Position numbers and translations under genes: made by a program. The notes under the pieces were generated by a model, which worked only from the letters and a program-made list of their open reading frames with translations, was not told the DNA's origin and searched no databases. DNA of 64,000 nt from an uncultured Propionibacteriaceae bacterium (GTDB taxonomy: Bacteria; Actinomycetota; Actinomycetes; Propionibacteriales; Propionibacteriaceae), in assembly GCA_937926975.1 (NCBI GenBank), contig CALBCJ010000023.1, positions 1-64,000 of the forward strand, written 5' to 3'. The first letter of the stretch is position 1; each line of letters starts with the position of its first letter. This document shows positions 34,857 to 44,605 of this stretch, in pieces.

Positions 34857-36137
34857 ATGACGCAGCGCTGGACGGTGGACCGGGTGATGGCGCTGGCGCC
34901 CGACTCCTCCTCCCAGGTCGCCGGACGCAAGCTCGCCACCCCCACCCCGTGGAGCGACGTCGGCTGGTCCGACCCTCTGCTCTGGGGCGCCTGCCGGGGC
35001 TCGGGCAAGACCCCGTACTCGGTCGCGATCGACGTCTCCGGCCCCAGCTACAAGTGCTCCTGCCCGTCGCGGAAGTTCCCCTGCAAGCACGTCCTCGGGC
35101 TGCTCTTCCTGTGGGCCGAGGAGCGCATCGACGAGGGCGGCAGCATGAGCGACTTCGCCGCCGAGTGGTCGGCGAAGCGGCAGCAGCGCCAGCAGACCGC
35201 GACCGCCGCCCCCAAGGAGCGCACCGAGGCCCAGGTCAAGGCCGCCGCGGCCCGGGCCGCCGAGCGCGACGAGCGGGTCCGGACCGGCATGGCCGAGCTC
35301 GACCGGTGGCTGACCGACCAGGTGAGCAACGGCCTGGCCAGCCTGCGCCCGAGCCACCTGGAGCAGCTGGCGGCCCGGATGGTCGACGCCCAGGCCCCCG
35401 GCGTCGCGACCCGCCTGCGCGAGCTGGCCCGGGTGCCGCAGGGCACCCGCTGGCTCGACACGGTGGTCGAGGAGCTGGGGCTGCTGCACCTGCTGGTCGC
35501 CGCCACCGGCCGTACCGACGGGGTCAGCGACACGCTGCAGGCCACCGTACGGATGCACCTGGGCTACCAGACCCCCAAGGAGACCGTCCTCGCCGAGCCG
35601 GCGGTCACCGACCGCTGGGTGGTGGCCGGGCTGCGGGACTCCGAGGAGGAGCAGGTCTCGATGCGCCGGGTCTGGCTCTGGGGCGAGCAGACCCAGCAGC
35701 CGGCCCAGGTCCTCTTCTTCACCCCGTACGGGGGAACCGTCGACACCTCCCTGGTCCCCGGCTCGGCGATCGACGCCGAGCTGCACTACTACCCGACCCA
35801 GCCGCGGCTGCGGGCCCTGGTCGGAGCCCAGACCGACTTCCACGCCAGCGCCACCTGGCAGCGCGGCGGCGGGACCGTGGCCGAGGCGGTCCGGACCTGG
35901 CGGGCGGTGCTGGCCGAGGACCCGTGGCTGAGCGAGTACCCGGTGGTGATCGCCGGCAGCGCCGGGCGCGACCGCCTGGTCGACGAGGCCGGGGACGCGG
36001 TCCCACTGCTCGGCAGCAGCATCCCGACCGTGCTCGCCACCACCGGCGGCCACCCGGCGACGCTGCTCGGCGAGATCTCCCGCGACGGCCTGCTGCCGAC
36101 CGCGGTCGTCCTCGACCACCAGGTGGTGCCGCTGTGA
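34857..36137 (+). CDS. SWIM zinc-finger protein of a MoxR-VWA locus
   Basis: A 426-residue protein. The SWIM motif CxCx(n)CxH is at about residues 65-75 (YKCSCPSRKFPCKHVLGL). A charged helical linker at about 100-150 precedes a large region with no recognised fold (MRRVWLWGEQTQQPAQVLFFTPYGG). SWIM fingers bind DNA or protein; which applies is unknown. It is the first gene of a five-gene operon and overlaps the DUF5691-like gene by 4 bp (GTGA). This gene order recurs in actinobacteria and cyanobacteria, with no settled function. Confidence 0.78.
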   Translation: MTQRWTVDRVMALAPDSSSQVAGRKLATPTPWSDVGWSDPLLWGACRGSGKTPYSVAIDVSGPSYKCSCPSRKFPCKHVLGLLFLWAEERIDEGGSMSDFAAEWSAKRQQRQQTATAAPKERTEAQVKAAAARAAERDERVRTGMAELDRWLTDQVSNGLASLRPSHLEQLAARMVDAQAPGVATRLRELARVPQGTRWLDTVVEELGLLHLLVAATGRTDGVSDTLQATVRMHLGYQTPKETVLAEPAVTDRWVVAGLRDSEEEQVSMRRVWLWGEQTQQPAQVLFFTPYGGTVDTSLVPGSAIDAELHYYPTQPRLRALVGAQTDFHASATWQRGGGTVAEAVRTWRAVLAEDPWLSEYPVVIAGSAGRDRLVDEAGDAVPLLGSSIPTVLATTGGHPATLLGEISRDGLLPTAVVLDHQVVPL

Positions 36138-37564
36138 GCTTTGCAGAGCTGGCGGCGGTCGCCGCCGTCGGGACCGGCAAGCGGCCCCTGCCGAGGCTGG
36201 ACCTCGGCCTGCCCACGTACGACCCGGACGAGCCGACCGCGCTGCCGGCCCAGCTGCTCGACGCGGCCGCGGCGCTGGCGGTGGTCCGCCGGGGCGCGGT
36301 CCCGCCCGCCCGCCCCGTACCGGTCACTGCGGCTGGGCCGGAGACCCTCCCCGAGCCTCCCGAGGACTTCGTGACCGCCCTGGCCGGGCTGCGAGTCGAG
36401 GGCGCCGTACGGGCCGCCAGCGACCGTGCCGAGCTGCTGGTCGAGGCGCTGGGCTGGATGCACCAGGCCGGGTACCGGCTGCCGCACCGGCTGCTGGTCG
36501 GGCTGGTCGACCACACCGACCCCCGGGTCCGGCGGGCGGCTCAGCGGGTCGCCGGCGAGCGGGGGCGCTGGCTGCTGGAGCAGCTCCAGGAGGAGCCGGC
36601 CGAGCCGGCCGTGGTCGGGATCGACGACTGGCGCCTGGGCACCACCAGCCAGCGGGTCGCGTACCTGCGCCAGGAGCTGGGCCACGACCGGGCCGCGGCC
36701 CGTGCGCTGCTGCAGGCCGACTGGCTGGCCAGCCCGGCGGCGGTACGGGAGACGTTCCTCGGGGTGCTGAGCGAGTCCCTCGACCCGGGCGACGAGGACT
36801 TCTTGGAGTCCTGCCTGGACGACCGCTCCCGGCGGGTCCGGGAGGAGGCGGTCCGCAGCCTGGTCCGGCTGCCCGGCTCGGCGTACCGGGAGCGGATGGG
36901 TCCCCGGCTGGCGCAGGTGCTGCAGCTCGACCTGAACCGCCGCAAGGTGGCGCTGGCCCTGCCCAAGGCTGACCAGCAGATGCGCCGCGACGGCTTCGCC
37001 GCCACCGAGCCCCCGGCCGCGCTGCGCTGGGTGCTGGCCGCCGTACCGCCCGCTGACTACGCGCGGTGGCTGGGTGTCGAGACCCGGGACTGGCTCGGCT
37101 TCCGGGGCGCCAAGCAGGTGCGGGGCGCACTGGTCCGGGCCGCGGTGGCCTGGGAGGACGCTGACCTGGCGGCCGCCCTGGTCGAGGTCGGCCACCGGGA
37201 CCTCGACCTGCTCCGGGCGGCGCCGGGCGAGACCCTGGTCGACCTGGTCGGGCAGGTCAAGCGCAGCGAGCTGGTGTGGTCGCTGCACCGGCTGCCGCGC
37301 CCCTGGTCTGACGAGCTGGTGGCGGCCGTGTACCCCGTCCTGCAGCGCCCCGTCACCCAGCGCGACCCGTTCCCGTACGAGCTGGTGGCGCTGCTGGCGC
37401 TGGCCGTACGGGTCGACGCGGCCGGGGTCTGGGCCTGGCGGGTGCGCGAGCTGGCCGACCAGGTGAAGGTCCCCGACCAGACCCGCTACCGGGTGCTCCA
37501 GGCCGCCAGCCTGCTCACCGTACGGGACACCCTGTGGACCAGCCTGCAGCGAGGCCGCCGATGA
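36134..37564 (+). CDS. DUF5691-like helical repeat protein
   Basis: A 476-residue helix-rich protein. Residues about 110-300 show HEAT-like repeats (DHTDPRVRRAAQRVAGERG, CLDDRSRRVREEAVRSLVRLPGS). No catalytic motif, signal or membrane helix is seen. GTG 36134 lies within the SWIM gene stop. I assign DUF5691 from its layout and its place after a SWIM gene and before a MoxR ATPase. A scaffold role in the same complex is likely. Confidence 0.65.
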   Translation: MSFAELAAVAAVGTGKRPLPRLDLGLPTYDPDEPTALPAQLLDAAAALAVVRRGAVPPARPVPVTAAGPETLPEPPEDFVTALAGLRVEGAVRAASDRAELLVEALGWMHQAGYRLPHRLLVGLVDHTDPRVRRAAQRVAGERGRWLLEQLQEEPAEPAVVGIDDWRLGTTSQRVAYLRQELGHDRAAARALLQADWLASPAAVRETFLGVLSESLDPGDEDFLESCLDDRSRRVREEAVRSLVRLPGSAYRERMGPRLAQVLQLDLNRRKVALALPKADQQMRRDGFAATEPPAALRWVLAAVPPADYARWLGVETRDWLGFRGAKQVRGALVRAAVAWEDADLAAALVEVGHRDLDLLRAAPGETLVDLVGQVKRSELVWSLHRLPRPWSDELVAAVYPVLQRPVTQRDPFPYELVALLALAVRVDAAGVWAWRVRELADQVKVPDQTRYRVLQAASLLTVRDTLWTSLQRGRR

Positions 37565-37616
37565 GCCTCGCCCGTACTCACCGATGCTTCGACCGCCCAC
37601 GGGCCAGGAGGGATTC

Positions 37617-38711
37617 ATGACCGAGACCACCGAGACGCTGCTGCGCCCGCACGCCGAGCAGCAGTTCGCCGACGAGCTGGCCGCGCTGGCCCGCCTCGAC
37701 GACCGGCCCCGCCCGGAGCGCTGGCGGCTGTCGCCGTGGGCGGTGGTGACGTACCTGATCGGCGGCACCCTCAGCGACGGGACCGTGGTCTCCCCCAAGT
37801 ACGTCGGGAGCCGGCGGCTGATGGAGACTGCGGTGGCGACCCTGGCGACCGACCGGGCGCTGCTGCTGCTCGGGGTGCCGGGTACGGCCAAGTCGTGGGT
37901 CTCGGAGCACCTGGCCGCGGCGGTGTCGGGCTGCTCGACGCTGCTGGTGCAGGGCACCGCCGGGACCGCGGAGGAGGCGGTCCGGTACGGCTGGAACTAC
38001 GCCCGGCTGATCGCGGAGGGCCCCTCGCAGGGGGCGCTGGTGCCGTCGCCGGTGATGGTGGCCATGGACACCGGCGCGATCGCCCGGATCGAGGAGCTGA
38101 CCCGGATGCCGTCCGACGTTCAGGACGCGCTGATCACCGTACTCAGCGAGAAGTCGCTGCCGGTGCCGGAGCTGACCACCGAGGTCCAGGCGAAGCGTGG
38201 CTTCAACGTGATCGCGACCGCGAACGACCGGGACCGGGGCGTGAACGACCTGTCCTCGGCGCTGCGGCGCCGGTTCAACACGGTGGTGCTGCCGCTGCCG
38301 TCGTCGGCTGAGGAGGAGGTCCAGATCGTCACCAAGCGGGTCGCCGAGCTGGGCAGGGCGCTGTCGCTGCCGCCGACGGAGGGCGCCGAGGCCGAGATCC
38401 GGCGGGTGGTGACGATCTTCCGCGAGCTGCGCCAGGGGGTCACCGAGGACGGCAAGACCTCGCTCAAGGTACCGAGCGGCACCCTGAGCACGGCGGAGGC
38501 GATCTCCGTGGTGACTAGCGGTCTTGCGCTGGCGGCGCACTTTGGTGACGGGGTGCTGCGGGCCGGTGACGTGGCGGCCGGGATCCGGGGCTCGGTGGTG
38601 AAGGACCCGTCGGCCGACGCGACCACCTGGAGCGAGTACCTGGAGGCCGTGGTCCGTCAGCGCCGCGACTGGAGCGACTTCTACCGGGCCGCCCGGGAGG
38701 TGGCCGGGTGA
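37617..38711 (+). CDS. MoxR-like AAA+ ATPase (SWIM/VWA locus)
   Basis: A 364-residue AAA+ ATPase. The Walker A region reads GVPGTAKSW (near 91-99). The usual Lys-Ser/Thr pair is kept, as AKS. Walker B lies in GAIARIEELTRMP (near 160) with Glu-Glu; the usual DE pair is not clear, as in this subgroup. Sensor 1 is GFNVIATANDRDRGVNDLSSALRRRFN. AGGAGGG supports ATG 37617. It is distinct from the MoxR protein at 26345. It is expected to remodel the VWA protein encoded at 41204. Confidence 0.82.
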   Translation: MTETTETLLRPHAEQQFADELAALARLDDRPRPERWRLSPWAVVTYLIGGTLSDGTVVSPKYVGSRRLMETAVATLATDRALLLLGVPGTAKSWVSEHLAAAVSGCSTLLVQGTAGTAEEAVRYGWNYARLIAEGPSQGALVPSPVMVAMDTGAIARIEELTRMPSDVQDALITVLSEKSLPVPELTTEVQAKRGFNVIATANDRDRGVNDLSSALRRRFNTVVLPLPSSAEEEVQIVTKRVAELGRALSLPPTEGAEAEIRRVVTIFRELRQGVTEDGKTSLKVPSGTLSTAEAISVVTSGLALAAHFGDGVLRAGDVAAGIRGSVVKDPSADATTWSEYLEAVVRQRRDWSDFYRAAREVAG

Positions 38712-38799
38712 GTCCTGCCCCGGTCTGCCCAGGTGGCGCTGGCCAGGGCGTACGTTGCCGCGGGCGGGTGGGCCGACACTGTCAGAGGGGGTGCCTAGC

Positions 38800-41211
38800 G
38801 TGACCGGGCATGAGGTGGTGGAGCAGGCTGGGCCGGCGACGCGGCCCTCCACGCCGCTGCGGGTGCTGGGGGTCCGGCACCACGGGCCAGGCTCGGCCCG
38901 GGCGGTGGTGGCGGCGCTGGCCGAGCACGACCCGGACGTGGTCCTGATCGAGGGCCCGCCGGAGGCGGGTGACCTGGTCTCGTGGGTGTCGAGGGGGCTT
39001 CGCCCGCCGGTGGCGCTGATGGCGTACCAGGTGGGTGACCCGGCCTGCTCGGCGTACTGGCCGTTCGCGGTCTTCTCCCCGGAGTGGCAGGCGCTGAGCT
39101 GGGCGGTCGAGCACCACCGGGAGGTCCGGTTCATCGACCTGCCGGCGGCGAACGTGCTGGGCCTGCAGGCCGAGGCGGAGGCGGCTGCCGCGCGGGCGCT
39201 CGAGGCTGAGGACGGTACGGACGAGGACGACGGTCCGGACGAGGACCTGGACGCCGAGGGCGACCCGGACCTGGACCTGGTGGCTGGGGACCCGCACGCC
39301 GACCAGCTGGCCCCGTACGAGCCTGGTACGGCTCAGGACGAGCCGGCTGACCGGGTCCGGACCGACCCGATCGCCGTGCTCGCCAGGACCGCCGGGTACG
39401 ACGACCCGGAGCGCTGGTGGGACGACGTGGTCGAGCACCGCACCGAGGGCGACCCGTTCGACGCGATCACCGAGGCGATGGCCGAGCTGCGCGAGACCGC
39501 ACCGCCGGCCCGCAGCCCCGACGAGCAGCTCAGCGAGGACCGCCGCGAGGCGCAGATGCGCCAGTGCCTGCGGGCCGCGCTGCGCGACCACGAGCGGGTC
39601 GCGGTGGTCTGCGGCGCCTGGCACGCCCCGGCGCTCAGCGGCACGCTGCCGCCCGTCTCGGCCGACCGGGCGCTGCTGCGCGGGCTGCCGAAGGTGAAGG
39701 TGTCGCTGGCCTGGGTGCCGTGGACCCACTCGCGGCTCTCCTTCGCCTCCGGGTACGGCGCCGGCATCGAGTCACCCGGCTGGTACCAGCACCTGTTCCG
39801 GCACCCGGAGCAGACCGTGCCGCGCTGGTTCACCGCCGTCGCCCAGGTGCTGCGGGCCGCCGACCTGCCGGTCTCCTCAGCGCACGCGATCGAGGCCACC
39901 CGGCTGGCGGAGACCCTGGCCACGCTGCGGGGGCGGCCGCTGGCCGGTCTGGACGAGGTCCAGGAGGCCGCCCTGGCGGTGATGTGCGAGGGCAGCCGCC
40001 TGGCGCTCGGCTTCGTCACCCGCGACCTGGTCGTCGGCGAAGAGCTCGGCCAGGTGCCCGACGAGGCGCCGCTGGTCCCCCTCGACGCCGACCTGCGCCG
40101 CCAGGCCAAGTCGGCTCGGCTGGTGCAGAGCCCCAAGCCGAAGGACCTGGTGCTTGACCTGCGCAAGGAGATCGACCGCGCCAAGTCCCGCCTGCTGCAC
40201 CGGCTGAACGTGCTCGGCATCGGCTGGGGCACACCGGCGTACGTGTCGGGAACCGGCACCTTCAAGGAGGCCTGGACGCTGGTCTGGGAGCCGGAGCTGG
40301 CGGTGAGGATCGTGGTCGCCTCCACCTGGGGCACCACGGTCGCCGCGGCCGCCGAGGCCTGCCTGGTCGCCGAGGTCGGGGACCTGGCCGATGTCACCGC
40401 CCGGGTTGAGCAGGCCCTGCTGGCCGAGCTCGGCGGGGCGCTGCCGGCGCTGCTGTCGGCCCTCGACGCCCGCGCCGCGCACGAGGCCGACATCGCGCAC
40501 CTGATGACCGCCCTGCCGGCGCTGCTGCGCGCCCAGCGGTACGGCAATGTCCGCGGCACCGACACCAGCCTGCTGACCGAGGTCGCCGAGGCGCTCCTGG
40601 CCCGGGTGGTGGCCGGGCTGCCGGCCGCGGTCGCTGGGCTGGCACCCGACGCAGCCGCCGGGCTGCGCGACACCATCGACCAGGTCACCGACACGATCTC
40701 CCTGCTCGGGCCGGAGTCCGCCGACCGCTGGTTCGCGGCCCTCGACCAGGTCCTGCACCGTACGGGTGTGCCGGGACTGCTCGCGGGACGTCTCGCCCGG
40801 ACCCTCTTCGACGCCGACCGGCTGCCCCGCGAGGAGGCGGTCGCCCAGCTCGGCCGGGCGCTCAGCCACGGCCCCACGGTCGCTGAGCGGGCCGCCTTCG
40901 CCGAGGGCTTCCTCTCCGGCTCGGCGCTGCTGCTGGTCCACGACCGGCAGGTGCTCGCCACCGTGAACCAGTGGGTCTGCGAGCTCGGCCCGGAGGACTT
41001 CATCGAGGTGCTGCCGGTGCTGCGGCGGGCCTTCGGCTCGTACAACCAGCCCGAGCGGCGCGCGATCGCTGAGCGGGCCGCGCTGGCCGAGGGCGGGGCC
41101 GACTGGGCTGTCGCCGACGGCGACGACCTTCCGTACGCCGAGATGGCGGCGGCGCTGACCACCGTACGGCTGCTGCTCGGGGCCGGCTCGAAGGAGGAAA
41201 CCCGTGCCTGA
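38800..41211 (+). CDS. DUF5682-like protein
   Basis: An 803-residue protein. Its N-terminal region (RVLGVRHHGPGSARAVVAAL, VVLIEGPPEAGDLVSWV, FIDLPA) resembles TraB/GumN-like folds with paired His and Glu motifs. An acidic run (about 130-170) follows, and the C-terminal half is helical. A possible hydrolase role is known only by analogy. GGGG upstream favours GTG 38800 over GTG 38791. It overlaps the VWA gene by 8 bp, so both are made together. Confidence 0.75.
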   Translation: MTGHEVVEQAGPATRPSTPLRVLGVRHHGPGSARAVVAALAEHDPDVVLIEGPPEAGDLVSWVSRGLRPPVALMAYQVGDPACSAYWPFAVFSPEWQALSWAVEHHREVRFIDLPAANVLGLQAEAEAAAARALEAEDGTDEDDGPDEDLDAEGDPDLDLVAGDPHADQLAPYEPGTAQDEPADRVRTDPIAVLARTAGYDDPERWWDDVVEHRTEGDPFDAITEAMAELRETAPPARSPDEQLSEDRREAQMRQCLRAALRDHERVAVVCGAWHAPALSGTLPPVSADRALLRGLPKVKVSLAWVPWTHSRLSFASGYGAGIESPGWYQHLFRHPEQTVPRWFTAVAQVLRAADLPVSSAHAIEATRLAETLATLRGRPLAGLDEVQEAALAVMCEGSRLALGFVTRDLVVGEELGQVPDEAPLVPLDADLRRQAKSARLVQSPKPKDLVLDLRKEIDRAKSRLLHRLNVLGIGWGTPAYVSGTGTFKEAWTLVWEPELAVRIVVASTWGTTVAAAAEACLVAEVGDLADVTARVEQALLAELGGALPALLSALDARAAHEADIAHLMTALPALLRAQRYGNVRGTDTSLLTEVAEALLARVVAGLPAAVAGLAPDAAAGLRDTIDQVTDTISLLGPESADRWFAALDQVLHRTGVPGLLAGRLARTLFDADRLPREEAVAQLGRALSHGPTVAERAAFAEGFLSGSALLLVHDRQVLATVNQWVCELGPEDFIEVLPVLRRAFGSYNQPERRAIAERAALAEGGADWAVADGDDLPYAEMAAALTTVRLLLGAGSKEETRA

Positions 41212-42403
41212 CCAGGACCTGAGGCTGGGCAAGGACGAGGCCGAGCTGACTGCGGACGAGGTGCCGAGCGAGCCGGCCCGGCGCTGGCGGCTGCTGCTCG
41301 GGACGTACCCCGAGGGCTCGGCGATGGGGCTCAGCGCCGAGGACCAGGCGATGGACCAGGCCCTGGGGGCGCTGTACGACAACACCTCCGACGGTGAGCC
41401 CGGGTCCCAGGCGAAGGCCGCCGGGATGGGCTCGTCGGCGCCTAAGGTGGCCCGCTGGCTGGGCGACATCCGCCGCTACTTCCCCTCCACCGTGGTGCAG
41501 GTGATGCAGGCCGACGCCATCGACCGGCTCGGGCTGAAGCGGCTGCTGCTGGAGCCGGAGATGATGACGACCGTGCAGCCCGACATCCACCTGGTGTCGA
41601 CCCTGGTGGAGCTGCAGTCGCTGATGCCGGCCGAGGCGAAGGAGACCGCCCGGCAGGTGGTGGCGACGGTGGTCAAGGAGGTCGAGAAGCGGATCTCTGA
41701 CAAGCTCGCCTCGTCCGTACGGGGCGCCCTGAACCGCGCCCAGCGGACCCACCGCCCGCTGCTCAGCGACATCAACTGGAGCCGGACCATCGCGGCCAAC
41801 CTGCAGCACTACCTGCCCGAGCAGAAGACGGTGGTGCCGGAGCGCCTGATCGGGTACGGCCGCAAGCAGACCGGCTTCCAGCGTGAGGTCATGCTCTGCG
41901 TCGACCAGTCCGGGTCGATGGCGAGCTCGGTCGTGTACGCGTCGATCTTCGCCTGCGTGATGGCGTCGATCCGGGCGCTGAAGACCAGCCTGGTCGTGTA
42001 CGACACGGCGGTCGCGGACCTGACGCCGCAGCTGCAGGACCCGGTCGACGTGATCTTCGGCACCCAGCTCGGCGGCGGCACCGACACCTGCCCGGCCCTG
42101 ACCTACTGCGAGACCCTGCTGACCAGGCCCCAGGACACGGTCTTCATCCTGATCAGCGACCTGTACGACAGCAACCCCGCGCAGATGGTCCGCCAGCTTG
42201 AGGCCCTCCACCAGGCCGGCGCCACCGTCGTGGTGCTGCTGGCCCTGGACGACCAGGGCACCCCGGCGTACAACCGGGAGACCGCAGCCACCCTGGCCGG
42301 GCTGGGGATCCCGTGCTTCGCCTGCACCCCGGACGCCTTCCCGGACCTGATGGCCGCCGCCATCGGCCGGGCCGACGTCGCCGCCTGGGCCAGCCGTACG
42401 TAG
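41204..42403 (+). CDS. VWA-domain protein of the SWIM/MoxR locus
   Basis: A 399-residue soluble protein. About 200 helical residues precede a VWA domain with an intact MIDAS, DQSGS in EVMLCVDQSGSMASS (near 230-240), then a GGTDT metal-binding loop and TVFILISDLYDS. No membrane helix is found, unlike the two VWA proteins of the Bat-like operon. It ends the operon and is the likely substrate or partner of the MoxR ATPase encoded at 37617. Confidence 0.85.
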   Translation: MPDQDLRLGKDEAELTADEVPSEPARRWRLLLGTYPEGSAMGLSAEDQAMDQALGALYDNTSDGEPGSQAKAAGMGSSAPKVARWLGDIRRYFPSTVVQVMQADAIDRLGLKRLLLEPEMMTTVQPDIHLVSTLVELQSLMPAEAKETARQVVATVVKEVEKRISDKLASSVRGALNRAQRTHRPLLSDINWSRTIAANLQHYLPEQKTVVPERLIGYGRKQTGFQREVMLCVDQSGSMASSVVYASIFACVMASIRALKTSLVVYDTAVADLTPQLQDPVDVIFGTQLGGGTDTCPALTYCETLLTRPQDTVFILISDLYDSNPAQMVRQLEALHQAGATVVVLLALDDQGTPAYNRETAATLAGLGIPCFACTPDAFPDLMAAAIGRADVAAWASRT

Positions 42404-42643
42404 CACGGCGGGCAGACCGTACGAGCCTTGACCCGCCGGCCCGTCCCCGGCGACGCTGTGCCCGCAGGTGTGGAGCCCCAGATGATGCGAGGGCCGGCTC
42501 ACTGCGGGCTGCCAGCCGCACCACCAGCACCGTTGCCTACCCGGCATGACTCTACCGCCACTCACTCGGTGTTGACAGTTCGGGCCGAGCCAGCACCAGG
42601 AGGCGCCCAGTCACATCCCGCCCGGCCGCACAAGCCTCTGCGG

Positions 42644-42661
42644 CTGAGTATCCGTACTCAG
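42644..42661. promoter_or_regulatory. palindrome upstream of the ESX-like genes
   Basis: CTGAGTA-TCCG-TACTCAG is a perfect 7-4-7 inverted repeat 87 bp before the GTG at 42748. It could be an operator for the small ESX-type cluster. A TTGACA also occurs near 42573 without a matching -10. The rest of 42404-42747 shows no gene. Confidence 0.4.
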
Positions 42662-42747
42662 TTGAGTCGTGCGGCTCCCACCCCACTCCTCCTGCGGCTT
42701 AGGTGCGAGTAGCGAGAGGGGGGCCGAGTAGACGAGAGGGGCGCTTC

Positions 42748-43035
42748 GTGTCCTACTACCTGGAGACAGCCAGACCTGCCATGCGGGAAGCCGCAGAGGT
42801 GATGGGCGAGCAGGCTGAGGCCTACACACACCAAGTCGAGGAGACCACTGCGGCCATGGGTCGCTTTGACTGGCCGCTCATGATGTTCTTCTGTAAGGAC
42901 GCATACAATCAGTCACTCCTTCTCACGAGGGACGCGGCGAAAGATATCGGCGAAGGAGTAAGCGCAGTAGCCGCGACTCTCGATCAGATCAGAAGACTCT
43001 ACGAAAAGCTGGAAGAAATCCAGATGGTGAAGTAA
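42748..43035 (+). CDS. ESX/WXG100-like small helical protein
   Basis: A 95-residue protein from GTG 42748, predicted almost wholly helical (MREAAEVMGEQAEAYTHQVEETTAAMGRF, GEGVSAVAATLDQIRRLYEKLEEIQ). Length and heptad pattern fit type VII secretion (ESX) helper or substrate proteins. The WxG turn is not present; FDWPLMMF sits at the expected place. The gene lies 2 bp before a membrane-associated protein gene with a frameshift. Composition is lower in G+C than the preceding operon. Confidence 0.55.
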   Translation: MSYYLETARPAMREAAEVMGEQAEAYTHQVEETTAAMGRFDWPLMMFFCKDAYNQSLLLTRDAAKDIGEGVSAVAATLDQIRRLYEKLEEIQMVK

Positions 43036-43037
43036 CC

Positions 43038-43804
43038 ATGAGTGAAACAGGACTGAACTGGGCAGGCGGGCCGCTTGCTGTGGCAGCAGCGCCAATGCGG
43101 TGCTGGCAACAGAAGCGGTGACGCTAGCGGCGGCCGCCGGTGCCACCATACCCAGCGGCGCCGTCGCCCTTGTGACCGCCATCGACGTGACCGCCATCAC
43201 CGTCTCGCTGTGCGACCCTAGCGCATGCTTCCGTGAAAGCGAAGAGTGGGAGAAGGTCTCGGACTACTGCTCTAATTTTACGGGCAAACTCTCTATTCCC
43301 ATGGAGAAGTTCCGTGCGGCCTGGCGGGGCGACGCCGCTGAGAGCTTCTTCACCTACTTCAGCAGGCTGTCGAAGGTTTTTCCGATGGTCTCAGAGCTCG
43401 CTAAGGCCGAGAAAGAGCTCCTGGAGGCAGCGGGATGGGCGATCCTCGCCGCCGCGGGGAGCATTGTGCTACTGAACATTCCCCTGATCGTCGCTGCCGT
43501 GGCCGCTAACGTGCTAGCCGTAGAGACTTTCGGGGCATCACTCCTGACGCAGTGGGTGGCAGCCCTGACGTGGTCGGGATTTGTGATCGCTGCGATCAAG
43601 TACGAGGCCGGTCTCTTCCGGGACATCGGGGCCAAGCTGAGCGCGGTCACTTCTGCGAGTAGGGGGCTTTCAAGCTACGTGAACAGCTCGACAACCAACT
43701 TGGGTAGAAATAACCTCAAGATCGATTTTACCCCGCCTCCAGCCATCAACGCCGACATCGCCGAGCTCGCTAAGTACACCTCACAGTTTGGACCCAAGCA
43801 GTGA
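43038..43804 (+). pseudogene. ESX-associated membrane protein, frameshifted near its start
   Basis: From ATG 43038 the frame gives MSETGLNWAGGPLAVAAAP and then a stop at 43119-43121. The main frame (SANAVLATEAVTLAAAAG onward, ending at 43804) is one base out. It carries a WXG-like helical region (EWEKVSDYCSNFTGKLSIPMEKFRAAWRGDAAESFFTYF, with the W-x-G turn as WRG) and two helices at about residues 115-165. One extra base near 43085 (GCAGCAGCG) would join them to about 255 residues. Alternatively GTG 43100 starts a shorter protein. Its stop overlaps the next start. Confidence 0.55.
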
Positions 43805-44578
43805 CAGTTCCCAGTCTTCCCGAAGCCTTCCGCGGGGTGCTGAGCGAGGCGGGGAGCACTCCCGAGGTCCTCGCGGCCCGCGCTGAGCAGCTGCAGGCCC
43901 TGCAGGACGAGATGACCAAGATTCTCGAGGCCGAGCACGAGGGAGCAGATGCTAGTGGCAGGCTCACTGTCACGGTGACCGCTGCTGGGCGCCTGCGCTC
44001 CGTGAGCGTCGATGGTTCCCTACGCTACGCCCTTCGAGTACGGGACTGGCCGAGGCCTTCACCGAAGCGGTGAGAGCTGCCACCGCCAACGCCGCGGCCG
44101 TGGCGCGAGAACTCCTCCGGAGCCAGTTCGGCATCTCATCACCCCACCAGAAGACGCCGTCAAGGCAGCGACCCAGTCCCGGCAGTCGATAGAAGAGCAG
44201 ATCGCCGCAGTCAAGGATCCAGTGGTCGCCGCAGCGCTACGAAACTTCATTCATCGAGTAGACGAGTTCACGACGAAGCTCTTCACGGGGGCCTGCGGCC
44301 CGGTAGAGCTGAGCCTTTCTGCCGCAGGAACCTTGAACTCCGTGAGCCTGGACCGGGTTGCGCTGCAGGGTATCGACAACATCACGCTGGCCGAAGCCTT
44401 CCTCGAAGCCTGGGATGATGCCGTCAAGCAGCTAGAGTCGGCACAACAGATGATAGCTGCTCAGGAGCTAGGCCTCGACATCACGCCAGCCCAGGCGCAA
44501 GCCCGGGCGGAGGCGGCCATGGCGCGTGCCGAGGCCATTCTGCGGGACGTGCGCGAGCTCGGGCTCTCACCGCGCTAG
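43801..44578 (+). pseudogene. tandem YbaB/EbfC-like protein with two frame breaks
   Basis: GTG 43801 begins a YbaB-like region (RLTVTVTAAGRLRSVSVDGSLRYA). The expected continuation, PSSTGLAEAFTEAVRAATANAAAVARELLRSQFG, lies in a second frame from about 44031. A second YbaB-like region (CGPVELSLSAAGTLNSVSLDRVAL, TLAEAFLEAWDDAVKQLE) lies in a third frame and ends at 44578; that frame has no good start of its own. Adding one C at the C-runs near 44030 and 44144 would give one frame of about 260 residues with two YbaB-like domains. Such proteins often neighbour ESX genes. Confidence 0.5.
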
Positions 44579-44605
44579 ACAGTTCTTTGCGGTACGAGGC
44601 AGGGC

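Noticed and set aside
34046..36133. Long plus-strand extension ahead of the DUF5691-like protein
   Set aside because: It runs antisense to the lysozyme gene and out of frame with the SWIM gene; the GTGA overlap at 36134 is the real start.
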